Shown here piece by piece: positions 16,836-26,641 of a stretch of DNA of 64,000 nt; position 1 is the stretch's first letter; each line of letters starts with the position of its first letter. Source of the DNA: Gemmatimonas sp. (GTDB taxonomy: Bacteria; Gemmatimonadota; Gemmatimonadetes; Gemmatimonadales; Gemmatimonadaceae); assembly GCF_031426495.1 (NCBI RefSeq), contig NZ_JANPLK010000059.1, forward strand, positions 248,001 through 312,000, read 5' to 3'. The notes under the pieces were generated by a model. The model ran no database searches. It was not told where the DNA came from and saw nothing but the letters and a program-made list of their open reading frames with translations. Made by a program: the position numbers and the translations under genes.

Positions 16836-18026
16836 ATGCGAATTCGCGCTCTCGTGTGGCCGCTGCTGACCGCCCTGCCGTTGCTCTCGGCCTGTCGCAC
16901 CCTCGTGCCGGGCCGCGCGGCGCGGTTCCCCTTCGTGGTGTCGCCTCGTGTCGCCGACACCATCGACACCGAGGTGCTCTCCCACGCGGTGCGACTGCAT
17001 CGCCTGGTGAACGTGAAGGCACCGTGGCGGGCGTGGGTGCTCGACGTGAACATGTCGGCCTGCGCCAGCGTGCAGGCGCTCAAGGGCGAGGCCACGGCCG
17101 TAGGGCGGAACACCACCAGCGTGCTGCTGTCGCGCCTGCCAGCCGCCTCGCACCCCATCGCGGCGGTGAACGCCGATTTCTTCCTGTTCGCGCCGCCGGG
17201 AGTGCTCACTAATGCGCACATCGAGCGCGGCACGGTGATCGCCGGCCCCGGCCCGAACGTGCTGCTGGGGTACGACGCGCAGCGCGGACTGTTCATCGAT
17301 TCCGTGCGCGTGAGCGGTGCGGTCATGAGTGCACACGGCACGGTTGAACTCCAAACCTGGAATCGCCCTGCCGCCAATCGCGCGGGCTTGGTCGACGCGC
17401 ATTGGGGCGTGCCGCTCGACACGCTGGTGCGCACGCGCGCGATGCGGCTCGACCCCATCGTGCCGGTGCGACAGGATACGAGCGCCGGCCGCTACATCGT
17501 GCGGGCCGCGCGAGCGAGCGACACGCTGGTGTTTGGCGACACGCTCGTGCTGATCGTACCGCCGGCCATGCGTGCGCGGGCGGTGGCCGGTGATACGGTC
17601 ACCGTGCAGCGACGGCTCACGCCTTTTTGGCCGCGTGAATCCGTGGGTGGTCGCGGCGTGCTGCTCATCGACAGCGTGGTGGGCGCCGACGTAGATCGTG
17701 AAGGGAACGCGGGCTTTCAAGGGCTCAACCCACGCACGGCGGCCGGCATCGCGCGGGTGGGCAACTCGCAGCGCTTGCTGCTGGCCGTCATCGACGGACG
17801 TCAGCCCGGCTACAGCGTGGGGATGACGCTGCGGCAAACGGCCGAGCTGTTGCAGTCACTTGGTGCGCAGCGCGCGATCAATCTCGACGGCGGCGGGTCG
17901 TCAGCCATGGTTGTACGTGATAACGCCACGGGTGCGCTGCGTGTGCGCAACAAACCGTCCGATCCAACCGGCGAACGGCCGGTGGGGAACGCGCTGGCGG
18001 TGCTCGGCGTCTGCGCGGATCGATAG
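16836..18026 (+). CDS. phosphodiester glycosidase family (NAGPA-domain) lipoprotein
   Basis: The 396-residue protein begins with a lipoprotein-type signal (LLTALPLLSAC, Cys20 as lipid site). The NAGPA-type core is recognised by IAAVNADFF near 108-116, NPRTAAGIARVGNSQRLLLAVIDGR near 290-312, and the terminal AINLDGGGSSAMVV followed by RPVGNALAVLG. Relatives cleave phosphodiester-linked sugars, or act in exopolysaccharide or spore-coat biology. The central part (160-280) is less conserved and adds about 100 residues. The gene is divergent from VTT with 51 bp between starts. Its stop codon is the first base of the inverted repeat at 18026-18181. Confidence 0.82.
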   Translation: MRIRALVWPLLTALPLLSACRTLVPGRAARFPFVVSPRVADTIDTEVLSHAVRLHRLVNVKAPWRAWVLDVNMSACASVQALKGEATAVGRNTTSVLLSRLPAASHPIAAVNADFFLFAPPGVLTNAHIERGTVIAGPGPNVLLGYDAQRGLFIDSVRVSGAVMSAHGTVELQTWNRPAANRAGLVDAHWGVPLDTLVRTRAMRLDPIVPVRQDTSAGRYIVRAARASDTLVFGDTLVLIVPPAMRARAVAGDTVTVQRRLTPFWPRESVGGRGVLLIDSVVGADVDREGNAGFQGLNPRTAAGIARVGNSQRLLLAVIDGRQPGYSVGMTLRQTAELLQSLGAQRAINLDGGGSSAMVVRDNATGALRVRNKPSDPTGERPVGNALAVLGVCADR

Positions 18027-18181
18027 TCTGTAGGTTCACGCGAAGCTCGCGAAGAACGCGAAGGCACGCGAAGAACAGCAACAAGAAAAATTAGACAGCG
18101 TGGGCGACGGTCCCGCTTGGTCGCACCGCTGTTCTTCGCGCCCCTTCGCGGCCTTCGCGAGCTTCGCGTGAACCAGCAGAC
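18026..18181. repeat. 54-bp inverted repeat (foldback element) of 9-bp units
   Basis: The 18026-18079 and 18128-18181 arms are inverted copies with 48 of 54 positions identical. The six mismatches fall as three dinucleotides (TA/CT, AA/GC, CA/GG). Each arm is a run of CGCGAAG plus a variable dinucleotide, a 9-bp period (CGCGAAGCT CGCGAAGAA and so on). The 48-bp spacer 18080-18127 includes an A-rich stretch. The element starts on the last base of the upstream stop codon and lies between convergent genes. As RNA it would fold into a very stable hairpin in either direction, so it may also stop transcription. No ORF or transposase is present. Confidence 0.92.
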
Positions 18182-18231
18182 CGTCCGCCCAGTACGAACC
18201 GTCCGTACGCACACAACGCGGACGAAGCCGC

Positions 18232-18525
18232 CTACAGCGTGTCGAGCCCCTCTTTCCCGATCACCGGATTCCACGGCAACAGTTCATACTGCGCCAGCGC
18301 CAGGCGCGTGAATGGATCACCATTGCGGATGCGATCGAGTGCGGCCGGACCGTCGGCGTCGGGCACCCTCAGCAGCAATCCGCCGCCGACGCGGGGATCG
18401 AACGGTCCTGACGCGAGCAACAGCCCCTGCGTCTTGAGTTCCTTCAGGTAGGCCCGGTGCTCCTCGACATACGGAGCGATCTCTTCGAACGGGCGACGGT
18501 AGCGGATGATCGCGAGTGCGTACAT
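18232..18525 (-). CDS. YCII-related protein
   Basis: This 97-residue protein starts with MYALAIIRYRRPFEEIAPYVEEHRAYLKEL, the ferredoxin-like fold seen in the YciI family with a conserved His in EEHRAYL. It continues with GLLLASGPFDPRVGGGLLLRV, DPFTRLALAQYELLPW. Stand-alone members are small cytosolic proteins of mostly unknown role, some thought to be hydrolases or dehalogenase-like. ATG 18525 was chosen because the family begins exactly here. The gene ends 50 bp from the foldback element. Confidence 0.8.
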   Translation of the reverse strand: MYALAIIRYRRPFEEIAPYVEEHRAYLKELKTQGLLLASGPFDPRVGGGLLLRVPDADGPAALDRIRNGDPFTRLALAQYELLPWNPVIGKEGLDTL

Positions 18526-18589
18526 AACGCGGAATGGAACGCCGTGCCTTTGCTGCGTCAACTGTTTCAGCGCTGCAGGATGAGTCGTG

Positions 18590-19423
18590 TTAGCGCTTGG
18601 TCCAGAGCACCAGCGCGCCGCAGGACGACGACCCAAGCCGGTTGAACTCCACCGGCAATTGCGCCGGCGTGTAGATCTCCGCCGCGACAATCGGGGGACC
18701 ATCCCAGTTCGACACGTCGAACAACGGCCGATCGGGCTGGGTGTCGTAACGCAACACGCCATCGACCATCACCCGGACGTAGCAATTCGCCCGCGCGCCG
18801 CGCATCCGGTCGCTCCGGTCACCGCTGGGCAGTCCCCGGAACGAATTGCGTCCACGATTCCCGGTCGCCATGGCCAAGCTGCCCCCGTAGCCGATCAATC
18901 GCACCCCGGGCACGCGCTGGGCCACGCGTTGCGCCCAGTTCCGCGGATCCCCACCCGCCCACAACTCGGTGGAGTCCATGAACCGTCCGATCCCCATGCG
19001 GCGGCGGCTCTCGAAGTCACGCAGCCAGCGGGCCGTCGGGGAGGCGTCGGCACGTACGGCGACCTTCTCCAACTCCGTGGTATTCGGGCGCAACAAAATT
19101 TCGAGGCCGTCCAACCCGACGGCGGGAATGTCCAGGCTCACACTGAGCGACTGGTAGCCGACAGCCCGGATCTGCAACTGGCGACGCCCGATCGGCACGC
19201 TGCGGAGCACGAAGACACCTGCCGAGTCGGAGCGCGTGACGCGCTCGGTTCCCCCGATCACGATCTCCGCGCCGGCGATTGGCCGCTCGAGCGAATCGAC
19301 GAGCACAACGCCGGAGATCGACGTCGTCTGCGCCGATGCCTCGCGGGTGCGGAGTGACAGCGTCACACCGAGCACAAGACCGAGCAACCCGATTCGAGAC
19401 CAATCCAAGATGTCAAAGCGCAT
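18590..19423 (-). CDS. secreted carboxypeptidase-regulatory / TonB-plug-like protein without barrel
   Basis: The 277-residue product starts with a hydrophobic export segment (IGLLGLVLGVTLSLRTREASAQ). Residues 35-120 form a carboxypeptidase-regulatory-like beta-sandwich (SISGVVLVDSLERPIAGAEIVIGG, VFVLRSVPIGRRQLQIRAVGY). Residues 150-275 resemble a TonB plug (RVPGVRLIGYGG, CYVRVMVDGVLRYD, AAEIYTPAQLPVEFN) ending in CGALVLWTKR. Full-length SusC-like or TonB receptors continue into a barrel of several hundred residues; none follows here. Such truncated plug proteins are frequent in Gemmatimonadota. The role may be surface binding; no ligand is inferred. It starts 22 bp after the suf operon and could receive read-through. 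Confidence 0.72.
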   Translation of the reverse strand: MRFDILDWSRIGLLGLVLGVTLSLRTREASAQTTSISGVVLVDSLERPIAGAEIVIGGTERVTRSDSAGVFVLRSVPIGRRQLQIRAVGYQSLSVSLDIPAVGLDGLEILLRPNTTELEKVAVRADASPTARWLRDFESRRRMGIGRFMDSTELWAGGDPRNWAQRVAQRVPGVRLIGYGGSLAMATGNRGRNSFRGLPSGDRSDRMRGARANCYVRVMVDGVLRYDTQPDRPLFDVSNWDGPPIVAAEIYTPAQLPVEFNRLGSSSCGALVLWTKR

Positions 19424-19445
19424 ACCAGAAAAACTACTGCTAGAT

Positions 19446-19916
19446 CTACCGCTTCGCCGTCAGCGCCTCGCGCAGTGCCTGCCACGGCAACATGGCGCAC
19501 CCGTGACGCCCCGGAAACGGCGCCACGCCACGCAGCGGCGTGAGGGCGTCGGGCAACGGCTCGGGAGCGGCGTCCGCGCCGCTGGCGCCGCCAAGGTCAG
19601 GATGCAGCATGCGATCGACCGCGTCGGCCAGGGCCAGCGCCTCGCTCACGGAGAGCCCTCGCACCGCGTCGGTCATCATCGACGCCGATGCCGTGGCGAT
19701 CGAGCAGCTGCGGCCGGTGAAGGCCACATCGCGCACCGCGTCGGATTCGAGCGAAACCATGACCGTGATGTCGTCACCGCACACCGGATTCTTGCGCGCG
19801 CCGACGGCGGTGGGCGATTCGATCACCCGCCGATTGTGTGGCGCGCGATGGTGCGCGAGCAGCGCGTCCTGGTACATGGCCGCAATGCTGGCGGTGAACG
19901 GAGCAGCGGTGCTCAT
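19446..19916 (-). CDS. sufU: SufU-family iron-sulfur scaffold / sulfur-transfer protein (second copy)
   Basis: This 156-residue NifU_N-fold protein keeps the three SufU cysteines: NPVCGDD, GRSCSIATAS and GRHGCAMLPW, with the Asp of CGD that completes the zinc site. SufU activates SufS by accepting persulfide sulfur. It is the last gene of the operon, 13 bp downstream of sufS. It differs strongly from the other SufU at 21534: the insertion before the last Cys reads LGGASGADAAPEPLPDALTP, and the last Cys motif differs. Two divergent copies around one sufS suggest division of labour, which is inference. Confidence 0.88.
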   Translation of the reverse strand: MSTAAPFTASIAAMYQDALLAHHRAPHNRRVIESPTAVGARKNPVCGDDITVMVSLESDAVRDVAFTGRSCSIATASASMMTDAVRGLSVSEALALADAVDRMLHPDLGGASGADAAPEPLPDALTPLRGVAPFPGRHGCAMLPWQALREALTAKR

Positions 19917-19929
19917 CGGCGTTGCGCCT

Positions 19930-21156
19930 TCACTCGACCGTCGCGAAGAGCTGCTGCGCGGCGGTGAGGGCGCCTACGAGCGCCTCCACGTCACTGCCGT
20001 CGCTGTACACGTAGAAGCTGGCCCGCGCCGTGGCACTGACGCCGAGCCGCCGCATCAGCGGCTGTGCACAGTGGTGTCCGGCCCGGATGCACACGCCATG
20101 CTGATCGAGAATCGTGGCCAGGTCGTGCGGATGCACGTCGGCCAGCGAGAAACTGAGCACCCCGCTGCGCTGCGCCGCCGGCGGGCCGTACACGGTGACG
20201 CCCGGCAGGGCTCGCACACGGGCCTCAGCGGCCTCCAGCAGCGCGATCTCGTGGGCGCGCACCTTGGCCATGCCCAGACCGTCCAAATAGCGCACAGCGG
20301 CCGCCAGGGCCACCGCGTCGGCGGCGTTGGGGGTGCCAGCCTCGAACTTGTGCGGCAGCACATTCCACGTGCTGTCGGCGTCGCGGACCCACTCGATCAT
20401 ATCGCCACCGAACTGATACGGCGGCATGGCCTCCAGCAGCTTGCGACGCCCCACCAACACGCCGATACCCATCGGGCCGAGCAGCTTGTGGCCGCTGAAC
20501 GCGTAGAAGTCGATATCGAGCGCATCGAAGTTGACGGCCAGGTGCGGCACGGCCTGCGCGCCGTCCACCACAATCACTGCCGCCGACCGCGAGCGCACGA
20601 TGCGCACCACATCCTGCAGCGGCGTGATCGACCCCACCGCGTTCGACACGTGGGTGATCGCCACGATCTTGGTGCGCGCCCCGACGACATCGCGCAGCAT
20701 GTCGAGATCGATCGTCTGCGTGGCGGTGAGCTCCACGATGCGCAGCGTGGAGCCGGTGCGCAGCGCGAGCTGCTGCCAGGGCACGAAGTTGGCGTGGTGC
20801 TCGATTGCCGACACCACGATCTCGTCGCCTGGCCCCACATGGGCGCCGCCCCAGCTCGATGCCACCAGATTCATCGATTCGGTGGTGCCGCGCGTGAAGA
20901 TCAGACAGTCGGCGTCGGCTACGCCCACGAATCGCGCGATCGTCGCACGGGCATCGTGGTAGGCATCGGTGGCCAGCGCCGATAGCGCGTACGCGCCGCG
21001 GTGCGGATTGGCGTTCGACGTTTCGTAGAAGTGGCGCAGCGCATCGAGCATCGCCGCCGGCTTCTGCGACGTGGCCGCCGAGTCGAGGTAGTGTAAGGCC
21101 GGGTTGGCGGCGAGCAACGGAAAATCAGCGCGGGGCGCCAGAGACGCGATCGACAT
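19930..21156 (-). CDS. sufS: SufS-type cysteine desulfurase
   Basis: The start is ATG 21156 (MSIASLAPRADFPLL), giving 408 residues; an upstream ATG at 21198 adds an unconserved segment. This PLP enzyme removes sulfur from cysteine for cluster assembly. Visible: LHYLDSAATSQKP, NPHRGAYALS, FTRGTTESMNLVA, VSAIEHHANFVPWQ, VVDGAQAVPH, the PLP lysine in FYAFSGHKLLGPMGIG, and the catalytic cysteine in IRAGHHCAQPLM typical of group II (SufS/CsdA). It lies between the Rieske gene and the second sufU and depends on SufU as sulfur acceptor in this kind of operon. Confidence 0.95.
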   Translation of the reverse strand: MSIASLAPRADFPLLAANPALHYLDSAATSQKPAAMLDALRHFYETSNANPHRGAYALSALATDAYHDARATIARFVGVADADCLIFTRGTTESMNLVASSWGGAHVGPGDEIVVSAIEHHANFVPWQQLALRTGSTLRIVELTATQTIDLDMLRDVVGARTKIVAITHVSNAVGSITPLQDVVRIVRSRSAAVIVVDGAQAVPHLAVNFDALDIDFYAFSGHKLLGPMGIGVLVGRRKLLEAMPPYQFGGDMIEWVRDADSTWNVLPHKFEAGTPNAADAVALAAAVRYLDGLGMAKVRAHEIALLEAAEARVRALPGVTVYGPPAAQRSGVLSFSLADVHPHDLATILDQHGVCIRAGHHCAQPLMRRLGVSATARASFYVYSDGSDVEALVGALTAAQQLFATVE

Positions 21157-21204
21157 AAAACCTCTCGAATACGAACGGGCCACCAGCCTGCCACGCACGA
21201 CGAC

Positions 21205-21537
21205 CTACGTGCGACGCGGCCCGACAAAGACATCACCATCGGCGACCTGCACGGGATACGTGCCGAGATCGTCGGTGGATGGACCGGAGAGCACCGCGCC
21301 GGTGCGCACATCGAAGCGCGCGCCATGCCACGGACACTCGAGCACACACGGCTCCACCAGATCACCACCGGAGATCGCGAAGTCCCGATGCGGACAGCGA
21401 TCGTCCACCGCGTGCACGGTGTCCCCGTCGCGCACCAGACACACCCGCCGGCCGTCAGTCATCACCACACCCAGCGGAAGTCCTGCCTCGATCTCCCGCC
21501 ACGCCGCCGCACGAACAAACCCGTCGGGCACGCTCAC
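21205..21537 (-). CDS. Rieske [2Fe-2S] ferredoxin within the suf operon
   Basis: The 110-residue protein has both Rieske cluster motifs: CPHRDFAI (Cys-x-His) and CPWHGARFD (Cys-x2-His), separated by about 18 residues. The fold is short, lacks a catalytic oxygenase domain, and has no signal peptide, so it is a small cytosolic electron carrier of the NirD/BphF kind. It overlaps the upstream sufU by 4 bp (ATGA), a sign of coupled translation. In other genomes Rieske genes also occur in suf operons next to sufS; electron supply for cluster assembly is a reasonable but unproven role. Confidence 0.88.
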   Translation of the reverse strand: MSVPDGFVRAAAWREIEAGLPLGVVMTDGRRVCLVRDGDTVHAVDDRCPHRDFAISGGDLVEPCVLECPWHGARFDVRTGAVLSGPSTDDLGTYPVQVADGDVFVGPRRT

Positions 21538-22037
21538 GCGTCGGTACTGAGCGACGACACCGCATCAGTCGGCCCGTCGTCCAGCGCCGCCTTGAGCGTA
21601 TGCCACGCCAGCGAGGCACACTTCACCCGCACCGGAAAGCGCGACACCCCCGAAAAGACCACGAGCTGTCCCAGATCCTTCCCGCCGCCGGCATCCTGCC
21701 CGAGCACCAACGCGTGGAAACGCGCGAACAGCGTCTCCGCCTCCTCTCGCGTCTTGCCCTTCACCGCCGCCGTCATCAGCGAGGCCGACGCCTTCGAAAT
21801 CGCGCAGCCGTGGCCCGTGAACTTCACCTCGGTGATCACGTCGCCGTCCACATGCAACGCCACATGGACTTCATCACCGCACAACGGATTCTTGCCGTCC
21901 GCCGCGCGGTTCGAACCCTCGAGCACACCGAAATTCCGCGGCTTGCGATTGTGGTCGAGAATGACCGATTGATAAAGTTCTTGTAGGTCTGACAACGAAG
22001 TAGGGAGTAGGGAGTCGGGGGTATGGGGAAAGCGCAT
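21534..22037 (-). CDS. sufU: SufU-family iron-sulfur assembly protein (first copy), start region inside a repeat
   Basis: This is SufU by LSDLQELYQSVILDHNRKPRNF, the zinc ligands NPLCGDE, GHGCAISKAS and VKCASLAWHTL. Two starts are possible. ATG 22035-22037 has GGAG six bases upstream and adds 14 residues (MRFPHTPDSLLPTS) encoded by the repeat element. TTG 21995 matches the usual N-terminus of the family (MSDL-like) but has no visible ribosome binding site. The former is listed because of its Shine-Dalgarno sequence. The stop overlaps the Rieske start by 4 bp. sufD is the upstream gene, 42 bp away from the listed start. Confidence 0.9.
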   Translation of the reverse strand: MRFPHTPDSLLPTSLSDLQELYQSVILDHNRKPRNFGVLEGSNRAADGKNPLCGDEVHVALHVDGDVITEVKFTGHGCAISKASASLMTAAVKGKTREEAETLFARFHALVLGQDAGGGKDLGQLVVFSGVSRFPVRVKCASLAWHTLKAALDDGPTDAVSSLSTDA

Positions 22038-22079
22038 GGAGTACTCCGTACCCCCTACCCCGTACCCCGTACTTCGCAG
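21996..22079. repeat. GTAGGGA-type foldback element between sufD and sufU (copy A)
   Basis: The left arm 21996-22028 starts CGAAGTAGGGAGTAGGGAG and the complement of 22051-22076 starts CGAAGTACGGGGTACGGGG; they pair almost throughout. Both are made of roughly 7-bp units (AGTAGGG/GTACGGG). The centre is a perfect 10-bp palindrome GGAGTACTCC at 22038-22047. The right end CCGTACTTCGCAGT abuts the sufD stop codon exactly as in copy B, where it abuts the sufB stop. On the suf mRNA it would form an intercistronic hairpin. It overlaps the listed start of sufU. Confidence 0.88.
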
Positions 22080-23419
22080 TTAATGGTGCACAGCACCAGT
22101 AAACCGCACCATCGTCAGCTGCTCCAGCGCTTCCTTCACCGCGTCGTTCTCGATCGTCTCGAGCACATCGGCCGCAAAGGCGTACATGAGCAACTGACGC
22201 GCGAGCAGCTGGCCTACGCCACGGCTTTTCAGGTAGAACAGCGACGTTTCGTCGATGCGTCCTACCGTGGCGCCGTGCGTGCACTTCACATCATCCGCGA
22301 AGATCTCGAGCTGCGGCTTGGTGTCGATCTGCGCGTCCTTCGACAGCAGTAGCGTGTTGTTGGTCTGCTTACCGTCGGTCTTCTGCGCTTCGGGATGCAC
22401 GTAGACCTTCCCGTTGAACACGCCGTGCGACGCGTCGTCGAGCAGACCCTTGTACGCCTCGCGGCTGAAGCAGTTCGGCGCCACGTGCTCCACGCGCGTC
22501 TGGTGGTCACCGTGTTGCGCGCCGCCCAGCATATACAAGCCGTTCAGCGTCGTGCCGCAGCCTTCGCCGGCCAGCACGGTGAACACATTGCTGCGCGAGA
22601 GCGCCGCGCCCGTCTGGAACGTGAAGGCCATAAAGTGGCTATCGCGACCCTGACGCGCTTCCACGGTGCCCACATGAAACGCCGTGGGCGACTCCCGCTG
22701 AATGCGCAGCAGCTGCAGGGTGGCGCCGTCGTCCACCGATACTTCGACCACGGAATTCGTGAAGTACGACACGTCGGCCAGCGACACGTAACTCTCGATC
22801 ACCGAGGCCTTCGCGTGACGCTCTGCCACCAACAGATGACGGGTGTTGCTCATCACGCCGGCGCCATTGGCGTCGGTCACGTGCAGGATGTGCACCGGCA
22901 CGTCGGTCACCATCTCCTTCGCCACATGAATCAGCACGCCCTCGCCGGCGAACGCGGCGTTGAGCGCGCTGAAGCCATCGCGGTCGGCCGGAGCCGCCAC
23001 GCCGAGGTGGCGCGCCAGCAACTCCGGCTCCTGCTGCGCGGCGGACGCCAGCGTCATCACCCGCACGCCGTCAGGCAGGGCGTTGATGTGTGAAAGCGCC
23101 GGCGCGTAGCGGCCGTTCAGGAACACGATCAATGGCCACGTGCCACCGAACGTGTACGGCTCGAGCGCCGTGGCGTCGAGCGTGCCCACGGCACGATCCT
23201 GCGCGGCGACGAACGGCGTGTTGGCGATCGCCGATACACTCGTGTACTTCCAGTCTTCACTGCGCGTGGTCGGGAAGCCAAGGCGCGCGAACGCCTCGGC
23301 GCCGGCGGCGCGCAACGTGGTGAGCGGGGCAGGGGCGCTTTCGACAGACGCCGCGGCGAACGCGCTGGCCTGCGCCTGCAAGGTCTGCGTGGCGCTCACC
23401 GGAGAGCTCACAGAAGCGC

Positions 23420-23423
<4 letters not shown>
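22080..23423 (-). CDS. sufD: SufD, component of the SufBCD iron-sulfur scaffold
   Basis: The 447-residue protein belongs to the SufB/SufD beta-helix family. Visible landmarks: RLGFPTTRSEDWKYTSVS near residue 50-67, the long beta-helix region with SYFTNSVVEVSVDDGA and NVFTVLAGEGC, and the C-terminal TDGKQTNNTLLLSKDAQIDTKPQLEIFADDVKCTHGATVGRID region, containing the conserved Cys-Thr-His-Gly segment that contributes to cluster binding at the SufB-SufD interface. Start at 23423 overlaps the sufC stop by 4 bp (ATGA). The stop codon abuts repeat copy A. Confidence 0.94.
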
Positions 23424-24166
<743 letters not shown>

Positions 24167-24172
24167 AGAAAA

Positions 24173-24263
24173 GCGAAGTAGGGGGTAGGGAGTACGGGTA
24201 GGGAGTAGGAACAGCGGAGGGTCGGGGTAGGGAGTACTCCGTACTCCCTACCCCGTACTTCGC
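24173..24263. repeat. GTAGGGA-type foldback element between sufB and sufC (copy B)
   Basis: The left arm 24173-24196 (GCGAAGTAGGGGGTAGGGAG...) pairs with the complement of 24240-24263 with a single mismatch in about 23 positions. Inside lies a second perfect inverted repeat: 14-bp arms 24224-24237 and 24241-24254 around a 3-base loop (GGGGTAGGGAGTAC). Copies A and B share the terminus CCCCGTACTTCGCAGTT, and in both it directly abuts the stop codon of the preceding suf gene, in the same orientation relative to the operon. Any transcript across it would fold tightly in the gap between sufB and sufC. Confidence 0.92.
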
Positions 24264-24268
24264 AGTTC

Positions 24269-25698
<1,430 letters not shown>

Positions 25699-25702
<4 letters not shown>

Positions 25703-26385
25703 GCCTGCTCCTGTTTCTCAGCCAAAAGGTGGCTCAACACGCCGTATTCACATCGGCCGCAGCCATCCTTCCGATGCGCACTGCGCACCAGAGGAACGCC
25801 CAGCAGCCGCTCCACGAACTTTGCTTCCGCCGCACACGCTTCAGGGAACCGTTCGGCGATTTCACGCACCGCACAATTATGAATGCGCAGCGTGGTCACA
25901 GCGGGTTCCCCGTCGGCGCGGTCGACCTGCACCGCCTCTGCCATATAACCTTTGGCCGTCAACAGCTCGGCCACCAACGGCATGCGCTCCTCGAGCGGCA
26001 ATGCATTCAGCACCGGCCCGGCCTCGTCGGCCAGCCGATTCCACTCCGATTCCAGCACACCAGCCACCGCCGCTGTTCCCTGCTCGGCTCGCAGCGCATC
26101 GAGCGCCGTGGCGAGCACCGAGACGTAGCTGCGCGGAAAGAGGGCTTCACCGGCCGGCGTGAGCGAGTACGCGAACACCGGCGCACCGACGCCATGCACC
26201 GCGCGCTCGTAGCGCACCAGACCATCCTCTTCGAGCGCCTTGAGGTAGCGACGGAGCCCGTTCGCCGTGAGGCCGAACTGTTGCCCGAGCTCGTGCGCCG
26301 ACAGCGGCTGCGCCTTCTTCAGCGCCACCAACAACTCGGCACGCACCCCCCGAAAGCCCCCCAGTGCTCCGATCACATCCTGCAT
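25699..26385 (-). CDS. sufR: SufR, Fe-S-responsive transcriptional repressor of the suf operon
   Basis: The 228-residue protein has an N-terminal winged helix (LVALKKAQPLSAHELGQQFGLTANGLRRYLKALEEDGLVRYER) and a C-terminal cysteine set HNCAVREIAERFPEAC ... GCGRCEYG, the 4Fe-4S ligand pattern of SufR. SufR in cyanobacteria binds its cluster and represses suf when iron-sulfur supply is sufficient. It is the first gene of the operon and lies just downstream of a perfect SufR-type operator, so it is autoregulated by inference. The predicted transcription start falls at or very near its ATG, and no Shine-Dalgarno sequence is seen. Confidence 0.93.
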
Positions 26386-26392
26386 GAGGGAC

Positions 26393-26422
26393 AGTATAAC
26401 TCGGCTTTGATCATTACGTCAA
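26393..26422 (-). promoter_or_regulatory. sigma-70 type promoter of the suf operon
   Basis: On the minus strand TTGACG (26417-26422) and TATACT (26393-26398) are separated by 18 bp. Only seven bases (GTCCCTC) separate the -10 box from the sufR ATG, so transcription should begin at about the start codon, giving a leaderless or near-leaderless mRNA. The -35 box is embedded in the right half of the SufR operator, so the repressor would block RNA polymerase. Confidence 0.75.
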
Positions 26423-26436
26423 CGAATCTGTTGACG
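26417..26436. promoter_or_regulatory. SufR operator, perfect CGTCAAC-N6-GTTGACG inverted repeat
   Basis: The arms 26417-26423 and 26430-26436 are perfect 7-bp inverted repeats around GAATCT. Their core CAAC-N6-GTTG is the motif reported for SufR binding in Synechocystis. It overlaps the suf -35 box and lies 32-51 bp from the sufR start. The divergent gene begins 205 bp on the other side, so regulation of the suf operon is the likely purpose. Confidence 0.88.
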
Positions 26437-26641
26437 AATTGCTGCACCGGTGGTTCCTCCAGGCGTTCTCAACCGGAAATCTCAGCGGACGACGCCTGAG
26501 CCACGTATGCTCGCGAGTCGCCGAAAGAAGAAAATTCATCCGCAGCATCGCGCGGACGCGGCGAAACGAGTAGCATATCGATGTTGCGCGATTGCACGCA
26601 GCCCCTTCTGAACGCCGTCCCCACCGGAGGCATCGAACGTC

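Noticed and set aside
16785..17837. Long N-terminal extension of the VTT protein
   Set aside because: It lies antisense to the phosphodiester glycosidase, and the VTT domain begins at the ATG at 16784.
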